DNA from: Burkholderiales bacterium
Lineage (GTDB): Bacteria; Pseudomonadota; Gammaproteobacteria; Burkholderiales; SHXO01
Length of the DNA stretch: 64,000 nucleotides
Direction of reading: 5' to 3'
NCBI GenBank assembly: GCA_020854105.1
Contig: JADZGB010000045.1
Location: 1 to 64,000 of the forward strand
The number at the start of each line of letters is the position of its first letter. The stretch's first letter is position 1. Made by a program: the position numbers and the translations under genes. Positions 39,980-49,287 of this stretch are shown in pieces. Under the pieces are notes generated by a model. It worked only from the letters and a program-made list of their open reading frames with translations, was not told the DNA's origin and made no database searches.

Positions 39980-41826
39980 GGCGCGGGCAGCGGGCGCATC
40001 GCCCGGTATTGGGCGCGGAAATCAATGCCCAGCAGGTCGATGTCGGAGATGTCCACTTCGACGATGCTCCCCGGCGCCGCGAAAGGCAGGCCGTGGATCT
40101 TGCCCACGAGCGGCATGTCGCCGATCTTCGCGACGTTCTCGCGGATCACCTCCGCGTAGGTCGAGGTGACCTGCTCCTGTTCCAGCCAGCGCAGGCACCA
40201 GTAGCGCTCCATCATCCGCTGGAACTCGTTGTAGGCCTCGTACGCCTGGTCGAAATCGCGCATCGCCGTGAGTAACCGCTCGCTCTTGGGGCCGTAGGCA
40301 GGTGTGTCCCCGCGCAGCCAGCTGACCAGCTGCTGTTGGTTCAACAGGTCCACATATCGGCGCAATGGTGAACTAATCCAGGTGTAGTAGGCGACGCCAA
40401 GCCCCTGGTGTGCGGCGGGAATGGTGGACATGCGCACCTTGCCGTTGCCCTGCGCCCGGTAGATCGCCGCCACGCCGGCTTCCGCCAGTTGCCGCCCCCA
40501 CTCCGAGTTGACGTAGATCATCAGCTCGGACACGAGCTTGTCCATCGGCGCGCCGCGCTTGCGCCGCACGATGCGCACCCGGTCGTTCTCGACGTAGAAG
40601 CTGTAGTCCATGTGCACGGGGCGCGGCTGTTCCGGGCGGCCGCGGCCACCCTCGAGCACCGTGGCCAGATCGTACAGAATCTTCAGTTCCGGACCGAACG
40701 GGAAGTCCTGCCGCAAGGCATCCAGCGAGTCCTCGTTGAACTGCGCTTCGAGGGTGCCGTGGCGGAGATTGCCCACGATTTCCACGCGCTCGACCGCGCT
40801 GCGCGTGCCGCGGATGCGCAGGTCGGCCGCGACGTCCATGTACAGCGACACCGCCGGCACGGTCCGGCCCTCGGCAAGGGTGAAGCGCTCAACCGTCGAG
40901 GCCGGCAGCATGGTGATCTTGCCGCCGGGCATGTATACGGTGGACAGGCGCGTACCGGCCTCCTGGTCCAAGATGGAGCCGGGCGGGATCCCCAGCGCGG
41001 GCGCGGCGATATGAACGCCGATCTCCCAGCCACCCCCGGACAGGGGTCGCACCGAGAAGGCATCGTCGATCTCGGTGGTGGTGGAGTCGTCGATGCTGAA
41101 GGCCCGTGCCGGGGCCACGGGCAGGTCGTCCGGCAGCGCCGACTCGGGCAGTTCGCGCGCCTGCGCACCGTCCGGGAAGTAGTCGAACAGGAAGCGGTTG
41201 ACGTGATAGTCGCGCGAGGAGGCGATGGCCCCGCAGCGCGACAGCAGCTCCGCGACCGACAGGCCGGCTTCCGAGGCAGCCTGCTCCAGTGCCTTCGCCT
41301 CGATGGTGTTGCGGTCCGGTCTGTACAGCAGCTGCGGGAGTATCGGCTGGAATTCGGCCGGCAGCCGGAATGCCGACAGCTCCTCGATGTAGCGCGCCTG
41401 TTGCAGAGCCTGCTGGCGCTTGCGCTCCACGCTTGCCAGCGCCGCCTTGAGCGCCTCCGCAGGGGCCGGCCGGTAGCGACCCTTGCCCCTGCGGTAGAAG
41501 TACATGGGCGAGCCGTGCAGCCGGTACAGCACGGCCGCCTGCTCGAGCGCAGCGGGCGCGTGGCCGTAGTAGTCGCGTGCCAGGGTCTCGAACCCGAACT
41601 CGTCCTGCCCGCAGCACTCCCACAGGAAATCGACGTCGATGTCCTGCGCGGCGCGCTGCGCGTCCTCGACGAAGCCGGCGATCGGCCCCTCGAAGCGGAA
41701 CAGCACGTGCGCAGCCTTGACCTTGCTGCGCTTGCCGTGCACCGCCTCGACCTGAAGGGAGGCGCCGGCGTCCGCCAGCACGGCGCCGATCCTGAAGCCG
41801 CCGTCCTCCTCGTAGAAGACGTTCAT
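39976..41826 (-). CDS. RNB-domain 3'-5' exoribonuclease
   Basis: 616 residues of the RNase II/R (RNB) family. The catalytic acid cluster is in AFSIDDSTTTEIDDAFSV, and the RNB core continues to YYTWISSPLRRYVDLLNQQQLVSWL with the Arg pair contacting RNA. The N-terminal cold-shock domains of RNase R are reduced, as in the betaproteobacterial RNB proteins found next to aroE. It degrades single-stranded RNA processively. Start MNVFYEEDGGFRIG, rather than the longer track ORF. First of a four-gene unit RNB–tonB-like–aroE–mtgA. Confidence 0.9.
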   Translation of the reverse strand: MNVFYEEDGGFRIGAVLADAGASLQVEAVHGKRSKVKAAHVLFRFEGPIAGFVEDAQRAAQDIDVDFLWECCGQDEFGFETLARDYYGHAPAALEQAAVLYRLHGSPMYFYRRGKGRYRPAPAEALKAALASVERKRQQALQQARYIEELSAFRLPAEFQPILPQLLYRPDRNTIEAKALEQAASEAGLSVAELLSRCGAIASSRDYHVNRFLFDYFPDGAQARELPESALPDDLPVAPARAFSIDDSTTTEIDDAFSVRPLSGGGWEIGVHIAAPALGIPPGSILDQEAGTRLSTVYMPGGKITMLPASTVERFTLAEGRTVPAVSLYMDVAADLRIRGTRSAVERVEIVGNLRHGTLEAQFNEDSLDALRQDFPFGPELKILYDLATVLEGGRGRPEQPRPVHMDYSFYVENDRVRIVRRKRGAPMDKLVSELMIYVNSEWGRQLAEAGVAAIYRAQGNGKVRMSTIPAAHQGLGVAYYTWISSPLRRYVDLLNQQQLVSWLRGDTPAYGPKSERLLTAMRDFDQAYEAYNEFQRMMERYWCLRWLEQEQVTSTYAEVIRENVAKIGDMPLVGKIHGLPFAAPGSIVEVDISDIDLLGIDFRAQYRAMRPLPAP

Positions 41827-41932
41827 GCGCGATCGGGGCGGCGCGTGGGAGGGAGGAACGTCGAAGACATGCTCGGGCGCCGCAGAAAAGGCCGGAATTA
41901 TAACCGGCGCCCCGGTCTCGCCGAGGATGCGC

Positions 41933-42508
41933 CTACGCGGCCTCGATACCGGCGAAGCGCAGAACCCGATCCAGGTACTGTTCGAACTCGGCAAAGCCGT
42001 GATCGCTGCCCTGCACGACGAGCTGATCGGCGCCCGCATAGCGCGCAACCGCCTCCCGGTAGTCGAGCACCTCGTCCCCGGTGGTGACCATGAGCAGATA
42101 GCGGTCCATCCTCGTCGGGCGCTCCACCCACAAGCTGCTCAGTTCGTCCAGATGGGTGCGGGTCAGCTGGTATGCCTCGCCGGTGTAGAGGTTGCGCTGT
42201 TCGCCCAGGTAGGCTTGGAGGCCGAGTTGCGGGGTGATGGCGGGATTGACCAGCACCGCGCGCACGCCATGACGCTCCGCCAGCCAGGTCGAGTAGTAAC
42301 CGCCGAGCGAACTGCCGACCAGCGTGATGTGCTCCGGCGGCACGCCGCGTATTCCGCTCTCCAGCAGGGCGATCGCGTCGGCCGGACGGTGGGGCAGCGC
42401 CGGGCAGCGGAAGCGGTCGGCCATGCCCATTGCCGCAAGTCTTGTTCCGAGCTGACGCGCCTTGGTCGACGCCGGGGAGCTGTTGAATCCATGCACGTAG
42501 ACGATCAT
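41933..42508 (-). CDS. YqiA-type alpha/beta-hydrolase esterase
   Basis: 191 residues: MIVYVHGFNSSPASTKARQLG start, nucleophile elbow VGSSLGGYYSTWLAERHG (Ser), VLVNPAITP, a late Asp (TGDEVLDYREA) and His (QGSDHGFAEFEQYLD) completing the triad. This matches the UPF0227/YqiA esterases, active on short acyl esters; the physiological substrate is unknown. The start was trimmed from the track ORF by family N-terminus. 106 bases before the RNB gene on the same strand. Confidence 0.9.
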   Translation of the reverse strand: MIVYVHGFNSSPASTKARQLGTRLAAMGMADRFRCPALPHRPADAIALLESGIRGVPPEHITLVGSSLGGYYSTWLAERHGVRAVLVNPAITPQLGLQAYLGEQRNLYTGEAYQLTRTHLDELSSLWVERPTRMDRYLLMVTTGDEVLDYREAVARYAGADQLVVQGSDHGFAEFEQYLDRVLRFAGIEAA

Positions 42509-42719
42509 TGTTTCTCTGGTTCGCTTCTCTATAGTCGTTTCTTCGAGGTCGCAGGCATTGTGCCGCAGCGTGCGGCCGCACACAAAGGCATGGCACCGGC
42601 GCTGTCACCGGCGCCGGAACTGCCCGGGCTTAAGCCTTCGTTAAGCGCCCCCGGCGCATGATGCCCACGTGGCAGTCGTCGATGCGCGCCACGTCTCTGA
42701 ACCCGATCGAGGAGCGATC

Positions 42720-42950
42720 ATGAATCTGAAGAAGGTACTTGCCCTGGGCACCGCACTGACCATCGCCGCCGCAGCCGGCGCCGATTTTGCGGCCGATACC
42801 AAGCCTGCGAAGGAAGCGCCTCCGGCTGCAGCGGCCACACCGGCCGACAAGGCCGCAGCGGCCACGCCCGCGGACAAGGCCGCGCCCGCAAAGGCAACCA
42901 AGAAGGTGCACAAGAAAGACAAGGAGAAGGAACGCGAGCACAAGAGCTGA
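42720..42950 (+). CDS. Small secreted Ala/Lys-rich protein
   Basis: 76 residues: signal peptide MNLKKVLALGTALTIAAAAGADFA, then low-complexity sequence with the repeat ATPADKAA twice and a strongly basic tail (KKVHKKDKEKEREHKS). GAGGAG lies just upstream of the ATG. Not recognised; such proteins occur widely in betaproteobacteria without known function. Followed by a long hairpin that may end transcription. Confidence 0.7.
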   Translation: MNLKKVLALGTALTIAAAAGADFAADTKPAKEAPPAAAATPADKAAAATPADKAAPAKATKKVHKKDKEKEREHKS

Positions 42951-42970
42951 TGACGTTCCAGGCCGGCTCC

Positions 42971-43009
42971 GGCCAGGAAGCGCCTGCGTGAAGCCGGCGC
43001 TTCCTGGCC
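42971..43009. terminator. Long perfect hairpin behind the small secreted protein
   Basis: GGCCAGGAAGCGCC and GGCGCTTCCTGGCC form a perfect 14-bp stem with an 11-base loop, 20 bases after the stop codon. No T-run follows; probably a terminator or mRNA-stabilising hairpin. Confidence 0.55.
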
Positions 43010-43171
43010 TGCCGCGTTCAACCGGTTGTCATGTATTTCGTACATCGATACGATCATCGACCGGATCTTTCCCAGGACCCGGATGCGGATCAGATGGGCG
43101 TCCATCCTCCCCATGAGGCTACCGATTCCGATGGTGTCATCTCCTGCCCGGCAAGGCATCGTGCAGAGGGC

Positions 43172-44914
43172 GTGAAGGGCATTCCGCGCATTCCCGCAGC
43201 GCTCACGGGCCGCCGCCAGGTGAGCGTCGGCGGCGTCATCCTGCTCGCGATCTTTCTCGCCCTATGGTTCGGCGGGCTCGACCACCGCAGGCTGGTCGAA
43301 CCCGACGAGGGGCGCTACGCCGAGGTCGCGCGCGAGATGCTCGCGGCCGGCGACTTCGTCACCCCGCGCCTGAACGGCTTCAAGCACTTCACCAAGCCGC
43401 CGATGCAGTACTGGATGACGGCGCTCGCCTTCCACCTCTTCGGCGTGAACGAATGGGCCGCGCGCCTGTGGCCGGCGCTCGCCGGGATGCTCGCGCTGCT
43501 CGTGGTGATGTTCACCATGCGCAGGCTCTTCGGTGCGGCTGCGGGGATATCATCTGCCGCCGTGCTGGGCAGCAGTCTCTACTTCACGTTCTTCGCGCAG
43601 GTGGGAACCATCGACATGGGTCTCACCCTGTTCGTCACCACCGCGATGTGCGCACTGATGCTCGGCCTGGACGCAACGCCGGACTCGGCCAGGGAGCGCA
43701 ACGCGATGCTCGCCGCCTGGGCCGCGATGGCACTGGCCGTGCTGAGCAAAGGGCTGATCGGCGTGGTCTTCCCCCTGATGGCGGCCGCTCTGTACGCGAT
43801 CAGCCAGAGTCAGTGGAGCATGTGGCGCCGGCTGCACCCGTTCACGGGCGCGTGCGTGCTGTTCGCGCTCGCTGCACCCTGGTTCATCGCCGTGTCGCTG
43901 CGCAACCCGGAGTTCCTGCGGTTCTTCCTCGTCGACGAGCACTTCGCGCGCTACACCAGCAGCATCCACCGGCGCACCCAGCCGATGTGGTTCTTCCTCC
44001 CGCTGATCGTCGTGGGAATGATGCCATGGGCATGGGTCGCGCTGTCCGGCGTGCGCGCGGCATGGCGCGCGCCCTCGCCGGCGGGCACCCCGTTCCGGCC
44101 TGCCCGCTTTCTCCTGATCTGGGCGGCGTCCATCATCGTGTTCTTCACCTTTTCCAGGGCAAAGATGCCGGCGTACGTGCTGCCTGCCATACCTGCGCTG
44201 GGCATGCTCGCCGGCATGTGCATCGCCGATCTGGACGCCCGTGCGACGCGGCGGCGCGTATTGCCGCTGCTGGCGGCGATGGGGGCGGCGATCCTGGTCG
44301 CGGCAGTGCTCCTGCCGCATTCACACGCTGCGCAGCCGTATCGCGTGCTATTCGACCGCTACGCCACATGGCTGTACGGGGCCGGGTTCACGGCACTCCT
44401 CGGCAGCGCGCTCATCGGCGCACTGCGCCCGTCCGGACCGCGCCTGATCGGCGGGATTGCGGTCGCGGGCCTGATTACGATCCAGCTCTGCGTCCTCGGG
44501 TTCGAGTCGCTTTCGCCGCTGCGCTCCAGCCACGCGCTCGCACGGCAGATCGCCGCGCGCACGCAGCCGGACACACGGGTCTTCATGGTCGGCGCGTCGT
44601 ACCTGGCGCTGCCGTTCTATCTGGGCAGGACCGTCGTGCTCGCGCAGGAGACCGGGCAGATGGCGTTCGGAGTGCGGCTGGAACCCGAGCGCGCATTGCT
44701 CGACGCCGGCAGGTTCAGGGCGGCATGGGCCGAAGCCCCCTCGGCGATTGCCGTGATGGACCACCGCACGTACGACGACGCCCGGGCAGCCGGGATGCCC
44801 ATGCAGGTGCTGTGCCGCGACCGGGAACGGGTGCTGACGATCAAGCCGGCCGGCACGGCGCAGGCCGATACCGGGCCGGTACCGGACTGCGTGCTGCAGG
44901 CGGCCGGCGAATGA
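43172..44914 (+). CDS. GT39/ArnT-like membrane glycosyltransferase
   Basis: About 580 residues. The start is uncertain: the track ORF begins at 43031, but its first 47 codons look non-coding, so I used the GTG at VKGIPRIP. The first periplasmic loop has the catalytic acidic motif RRLVEPDEGRYAEVAREML, then FTKPPMQYWMTALAF, as in ArnT and protein mannosyltransferase relatives that use undecaprenyl-phosphate sugars. About a dozen hydrophobic segments follow. Likely acceptor is lipid A or a surface polymer; not determined. Confidence 0.87.
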   Translation: MKGIPRIPAALTGRRQVSVGGVILLAIFLALWFGGLDHRRLVEPDEGRYAEVAREMLAAGDFVTPRLNGFKHFTKPPMQYWMTALAFHLFGVNEWAARLWPALAGMLALLVVMFTMRRLFGAAAGISSAAVLGSSLYFTFFAQVGTIDMGLTLFVTTAMCALMLGLDATPDSARERNAMLAAWAAMALAVLSKGLIGVVFPLMAAALYAISQSQWSMWRRLHPFTGACVLFALAAPWFIAVSLRNPEFLRFFLVDEHFARYTSSIHRRTQPMWFFLPLIVVGMMPWAWVALSGVRAAWRAPSPAGTPFRPARFLLIWAASIIVFFTFSRAKMPAYVLPAIPALGMLAGMCIADLDARATRRRVLPLLAAMGAAILVAAVLLPHSHAAQPYRVLFDRYATWLYGAGFTALLGSALIGALRPSGPRLIGGIAVAGLITIQLCVLGFESLSPLRSSHALARQIAARTQPDTRVFMVGASYLALPFYLGRTVVLAQETGQMAFGVRLEPERALLDAGRFRAAWAEAPSAIAVMDHRTYDDARAAGMPMQVLCRDRERVLTIKPAGTAQADTGPVPDCVLQAAGE

Positions 44915-44926
44915 GCCGGCACGCGG

Positions 44927-46291
44927 TCAGGCCGGCTCGGCCAGCGCTTCCAGAAGCCTGGCGTGCACGCCCCCGAAGCCGCCGTTGCTCATTACCAGGA
45001 CGTGGTCGCCGGCGCGCGCAACCGCCACGATGCTGCGCACCAGCGCATCGAGGTCGTCCGCACAGCTGAGTTTCTCCCCCAGGGGGGCGAGCGCGGCCGC
45101 GGCCGGCCAGTCGATGCCGCCCGTATAGCAGAACACGCCTTGCGCATCGGCGAGGCTGGGCGCGAGCGTATCCTTCATCACGCCCATCTTCATCGTGTTC
45201 GAGCGCGGCTCGAGCACGGCCAGGATGCGGGCCATGCCGACCTTGCTGCGCAGGCCCGCGATGGTGGTCTCGATCGCGGTGGGATGGTGCGCGAAGTCGT
45301 CGTAGACGGTGATGCCACGCGCGCTCCCGCGCACCTCGAGCCGGCGCCTGACGTTGCGGAATCCACCCAGCCCCGCGACCGCCGTCGCGACCGGAACACC
45401 CGCGTGGCGTGCGGCCGCGATCGTGGCCAGCGCGTTGCTGACGTTGTGACGGCCGAGCAGATCCCAGTGCACGGCGCCCAGCGCCTCGCCGCCGAAGCGC
45501 ACCTCGAACGTGTTCGCGTCGAGCTCGCGTGCATTCCACTGGCTGTTCGCGTCGAAGTTCTCCACCGGCGTCCAGCAGCGCGGCTTCCCGTTGCTGGGCG
45601 CGAGGACGCGCGCGAGCGCTTCGTCGCGGCCGTTGGCTACGATCAGTCCGGCGCGCGGTACGATACGCACGAGATTATGGAACTGCGTTTCGATCGCCTT
45701 CAGGTCGTCGAAGATGTCGGCATGGTCGAATTCCAGGTTGTTCAGGATCGCCGTGCGCGGCCGGTAGTGCACGAACTTCGAGCGCTTGTCGAAGAACGCC
45801 GTGTCGTACTCGTCGGCCTCGATCGCGAAGAACGCGCCGTCGGTCAGCCGCGCCGAGGCGTCGAAGTTCATCGGGACCCCGCCGATGAGGAAGCCCGGAT
45901 TCAGCCCCGCATGCTCGAGCACCCAGGCCAGCATGGAGGCGGTCGTGGTCTTGCCGTGCGTCCCCGCGACGGCGAGCACCCACTTGTCGCGCAGCACATT
46001 CTCGTACAGCCACTGCGGGCCCGAGATGTAGCGAAGGCCCTGGTCCAGGATCGCCTCCATCAGCGGATTGCCGCGCGAGACCACGTTGCCGACGACGAAC
46101 AGATCGGGGGCGAGCGCGGTCTGCGAGGGATCCCAGCCCTCGATCAGGTCGATGCCCCGCGATTGCAGCTGCGTGCTCATCGGCGGGTAGACGTTGGCGT
46201 CGCATCCGGTCACCCTGTGACCCGCCTGGCGGGCGATGACGGCAATGCCGCCCATGAAGGTGCCGCAGATGCCGAGAATATGGATGTGCAT
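44927..46291 (-). CDS. mpl: UDP-N-acetylmuramate:L-alanyl-gamma-D-glutamyl-meso-diaminopimelate ligase
   Basis: 454 residues of the Mur-ligase family. N-terminal HIHILGICGTFMGGIAVIARQAGHRVTGCD is Mpl-type; ATP loop AGTHGKTTTASML; EADEYDTAFFDKRSKFVHYRP; and DDFAHHPTAIETT. Mpl reattaches recycled murein tripeptide to UDP-MurNAc in the cytoplasm. Convergent with the glycosyltransferase gene, 12 bases apart. Confidence 0.97.
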   Translation of the reverse strand: MHIHILGICGTFMGGIAVIARQAGHRVTGCDANVYPPMSTQLQSRGIDLIEGWDPSQTALAPDLFVVGNVVSRGNPLMEAILDQGLRYISGPQWLYENVLRDKWVLAVAGTHGKTTTASMLAWVLEHAGLNPGFLIGGVPMNFDASARLTDGAFFAIEADEYDTAFFDKRSKFVHYRPRTAILNNLEFDHADIFDDLKAIETQFHNLVRIVPRAGLIVANGRDEALARVLAPSNGKPRCWTPVENFDANSQWNARELDANTFEVRFGGEALGAVHWDLLGRHNVSNALATIAAARHAGVPVATAVAGLGGFRNVRRRLEVRGSARGITVYDDFAHHPTAIETTIAGLRSKVGMARILAVLEPRSNTMKMGVMKDTLAPSLADAQGVFCYTGGIDWPAAAALAPLGEKLSCADDLDALVRSIVAVARAGDHVLVMSNGGFGGVHARLLEALAEPA

Positions 46292-46420
46292 GAGTGGTGT
46301 TCGCTACGAGGCGGAATAGGTTCTTGCGGATAACGGCGCCTCCTGCGGATTACGGCGCAGGGTGCGGAAAGTGTATCGCCGGCGTCGCAGCCGGCCGGCC
46401 GCGACCCGCACGGGGTCGCG

Positions 46421-47332
46421 TCAAGGGGCAGGCCCGAATTGCAGGAGCGCGGCCTGCGCCACCGGCTCGCCCCACTCCTGCACGAAGTGGCCGGCCCGTG
46501 CGATCTCCAGGACGCTGTCGCAGCCGCGGATGTCCGAACGCAGTGCGTGCATGACGGGCGCACCCAGCACCGGATCCTGCATGCCGATCGCCATCATGCT
46601 CTCGCCGCTCCAGCGTGTGCGCCACCATTGACGGGCGGCGCGCGCGATAGACGCGCCGGCTGCGTCCGGGCGGTCCGGGACGAGCTGCGGAAAGCGGCGC
46701 ACGCCGCCCTTGTAGCGGACGTCGGGAAAGGGCGCGTCGTAGGCCGCGCATTCCTCGCTCGTCAGATGCGGGCAGGCGCGGCCGAGCAGCTTGCCGGGCG
46801 AAAGATCCGGGTTGCGCGCAACCCAGTCGCGCCACGCGAGGAATCCCGGGGGAAGCGGCGCATCGCCGGTCCCCAGCATCGTGTTCATCGCCAGCAGCCG
46901 GGTGAAGCGGTCCGGCAGGTCGAGCGGAAGCGTGAGCCCGAGCAGTCCGCCCCAGTCCTGGCACACCAGCGCGATGCCGCGCAGGTCGAGGCGCTCGACG
47001 AAGGCGAGGAGCGCATCGCGATGGAAGTCGAAGGTGTAGCGGGCATCGTCACGAGGCTTGTCCGACCGACCGAAGCCGAACAGATCCGGTGCCACCGCCC
47101 GGCAACCGGCATGCACGAACGCCGGGATCATGCGCCGGAAGAGGTAGCTCCAGGTGGGCTCGCCGTGCAGGCACAGGAAAGTGACTGGCGCATCGCGCCG
47201 CCCCTCGTCCACGTAGTGCATGCGCATGCCCTCGAAGCCGCGCAGGTCCTCGACGTAGCAGGGGAGGAAGGGAAAGCCGGGCAGGTCGCGGAAGCGCTCG
47301 TCGGCTGTTCTGAGAATCTCGGACCGGAGCAT
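46421..47332 (-). CDS. Haloalkane dehalogenase (HLD-I, DhlA/DhmA-like)
   Basis: 303-residue alpha/beta hydrolase. HGEPTWSYLFRRMIPAF is the oxyanion strand. The nucleophile Asp and halide-binding Trp are adjacent in LVCQDWGGLLGLTLPL, and the His lies in ARAGHFVQEWGEPVA. Nucleophile Asp instead of Ser, plus the following Trp, fit haloalkane dehalogenase subfamily I, which hydrolyses haloalkanes to alcohol and halide. Real substrate unknown. 9 bases behind midA on the same strand. Confidence 0.88.
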   Translation of the reverse strand: MLRSEILRTADERFRDLPGFPFLPCYVEDLRGFEGMRMHYVDEGRRDAPVTFLCLHGEPTWSYLFRRMIPAFVHAGCRAVAPDLFGFGRSDKPRDDARYTFDFHRDALLAFVERLDLRGIALVCQDWGGLLGLTLPLDLPDRFTRLLAMNTMLGTGDAPLPPGFLAWRDWVARNPDLSPGKLLGRACPHLTSEECAAYDAPFPDVRYKGGVRRFPQLVPDRPDAAGASIARAARQWWRTRWSGESMMAIGMQDPVLGAPVMHALRSDIRGCDSVLEIARAGHFVQEWGEPVAQAALLQFGPAP

Positions 47333-47341
47333 CGACCGATT

Positions 47342-48496
47342 CTACAAGAGGCGGGACAGGTTTCCACGCGAGAACCCCGGCGGCGGCGACACGTCGCGGC
47401 CGAGCGCGATCACCTTGAACAGCTCGCCCATCTCCGCTGGGCTGAGCAGCTTTTGCGCGGGGGCCACCTGGCGCAGGTATTCGACAGTTCCCGGCTGTGC
47501 GCGTGCCAGCAGGTCGGTGATGCCGAGGTCGATGAGATACGCCGCCTGCGTGGTGTACCCGAGCAGCTGCATGCCGCGGGCGATGCCGACCTCGGCCACC
47601 GCGGTGAAGTCCACGTGCGCGGTGATGTCCTGCAGCCCGGGAAGGAAGAACACGTCGTCGTGCGCACGGTGGCGGTAATGGCACATGAGCGTGCCGTGCA
47701 CCCGCTGCGGGTGGTAATACTCGGCGCGGCCGAAGCCGTAGTCGATGAACAGCAGCGCACCGCGCCCAAGCCGCCGGGCCAGCGCGTCGACCAGCGCGCT
47801 GGCGCGCAGGTTGATCTCGCTCACGTAGGGCGCGGAAACGGGCAGCGCCTGCGCATGCGTGCGCAGCGGCCCCTGCAGCACCGGCCTGTCCTCGAATGCG
47901 AAGCCGCCGTCCCGGACGATCACGCCACGCTGGCGCACGCCCTCTGCATCCCAGACCACCAGATGGACGGGGAGCGCGTCCAGCACCTCGTTGCCCAGCA
48001 CCACGCCGTCGATGCGATCGGGAAGCGACTCGAGCCAGTGAACGCGGCTGGCCAGCTCGCCCGGCAGTGCGGCGATGCGTGCCGCCTGGCGCTGCCGCAG
48101 TTCCGGGCTCAGTTCCAGGATGCCGTAGCGTCTGGGCAGCGCGCCTGCTTCGTCGAGCGCGCGCAGCAGGCCGCAGGCGAGTGCGCCCGAGCCGGCACCC
48201 AGTTCGAGCAGATCGCCGCCGCGTCCTTCGTCGAGCAACGGGGCAATCCCCCGCGCCAGCGTCCGGGCGAAGAGCGGCGTCAGTTCGGGAGCGGTGACGA
48301 AGTCGCCCGTCCCGCCCAGCTTCGTGGATCCGGCGACGTAATAGCCCAGCCCGGGTGCGTACAGGGCGAGGTCCATGTACTGCGCGAAGTCGATCCAGCC
48401 GCCGCTGCGTTCGATCCGCGCCCTTATGAGCGCGGCCAGGGCAAGGCTGTGTTCGGCGGCTTCCGCCGAGGGACGGGGCAGGGCATCGGCGCTCAT
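47342..48496 (-). CDS. MidA/NDUFAF7-family SAM-dependent methyltransferase
   Basis: 384 residues, DUF185. GGWIDFAQYMDLALYAPGLGYYVAGSTKLG is the family start, followed by FVTAPELTPLFA and the SAM loop DLLELGAGSGALACGLL, then ALLFIDYGFGRAEYYHPQR. The mitochondrial homologue NDUFAF7 methylates an Arg of complex I subunit NDUFS2. The bacterial role is unproven. Divergent from the pteridine reductase gene. Confidence 0.92.
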   Translation of the reverse strand: MSADALPRPSAEAAEHSLALAALIRARIERSGGWIDFAQYMDLALYAPGLGYYVAGSTKLGGTGDFVTAPELTPLFARTLARGIAPLLDEGRGGDLLELGAGSGALACGLLRALDEAGALPRRYGILELSPELRQRQAARIAALPGELASRVHWLESLPDRIDGVVLGNEVLDALPVHLVVWDAEGVRQRGVIVRDGGFAFEDRPVLQGPLRTHAQALPVSAPYVSEINLRASALVDALARRLGRGALLFIDYGFGRAEYYHPQRVHGTLMCHYRHRAHDDVFFLPGLQDITAHVDFTAVAEVGIARGMQLLGYTTQAAYLIDLGITDLLARAQPGTVEYLRQVAPAQKLLSPAEMGELFKVIALGRDVSPPPGFSRGNLSRLL

Positions 48497-48539
48497 CTAG
48501 AATACGAGTTTACCCTCCAGCGCCGCGCAGGCCGCTCGT

Positions 48540-49280
48540 ATGTCGAACAAGGTTGCCCTGGTCACCGGCGGTGCCCGCCGCGTCGGCGCGGCCATCTCGC
48601 GCCGTCTGCACGAACGCGGCATGAACCTGATGGTGCACTATCGCAGGTCGGCTGCGGAGGCGCAGGCACTGCAGGCAGAGCTCAACGCGGTGCGCGCCGA
48701 CTCGGTGGCGCTGGTACAGGCCGATCTGCTCAACAGGGCGGCGCTTCCGGCCATGGTCGGACAGACGCTGAAGCGCTTCGACCGCCTGGACGTGCTGGTC
48801 AACAACGCCTCGAGTTTCTTCCCCACCCCGCTGGGCCGCATCAGCGAGCGGGAGTGGGAGGACCTGATCGGCACCAACCTGAAGACTCCGCTGTTCCTGT
48901 CGCAGGCGGCCACGCCGCACCTGAAGCGCACGCAGGGCTGTATCGTGAACATCGTCGACATCCATGCCGACCGGCCAATGCTCAACCACGTCGTGTACAG
49001 CATCGCCAAGGGCGGGCTGCTGGCCCTGACGCGTTCGCTCGCATCGGAACTGGGGCCAGACGTGCGTGTCAATGGCGTCTCGCCCGGCATCATCATGTGG
49101 CCCGAGGACGGGCAGTGGGCCGACGAGGTCGGGCGCCAACGGCTGATACAGACCACTCTGCTCAAGCGCATCGGCGACCCGGACGACATCGCCACCACCG
49201 TGCGTTTCCTGGTGTTCGACGCGCCCTACGTGACCGGGCAGATCATCGCCGTGGACGGCGGCCGCAGCATCCACCTGTAA
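48540..49280 (+). CDS. Pteridine reductase (FolM/PTR1-like SDR)
   Basis: 246 residues. The nucleotide loop reads [11 protein letters not shown], the TGxxxRxG form of pteridine reductases. [22 protein letters not shown], Asp in [10 protein letters not shown], and YSIAK (catalytic Tyr/Lys) follow. It reduces dihydropterins or dihydrofolate to the tetrahydro form. A TAGAAT element about 37 bases upstream of the start could be the -10 box. ttcA follows 7 bases downstream, a pair common in betaproteobacteria. Confidence 0.9.
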   Translation: MSNKVALVTGGARRVGAAISRRLHERGMNLMVHYRRSAAEAQALQAELNAVRADSVALVQADLLNRAALPAMVGQTLKRFDRLDVLVNNASSFFPTPLGRISEREWEDLIGTNLKTPLFLSQAATPHLKRTQGCIVNIVDIHADRPMLNHVVYSIAKGGLLALTRSLASELGPDVRVNGVSPGIIMWPEDGQWADEVGRQRLIQTTLLKRIGDPDDIATTVRFLVFDAPYVTGQIIAVDGGRSIHL

Positions 49281-49287
49281 AAATCCA

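Noticed and set aside
46320-46365. Two similar TGCGGATAACGG / TGCGGATTACGG segments upstream of mpl
   Set aside because: Only two short copies at 19-bp spacing; could be chance.
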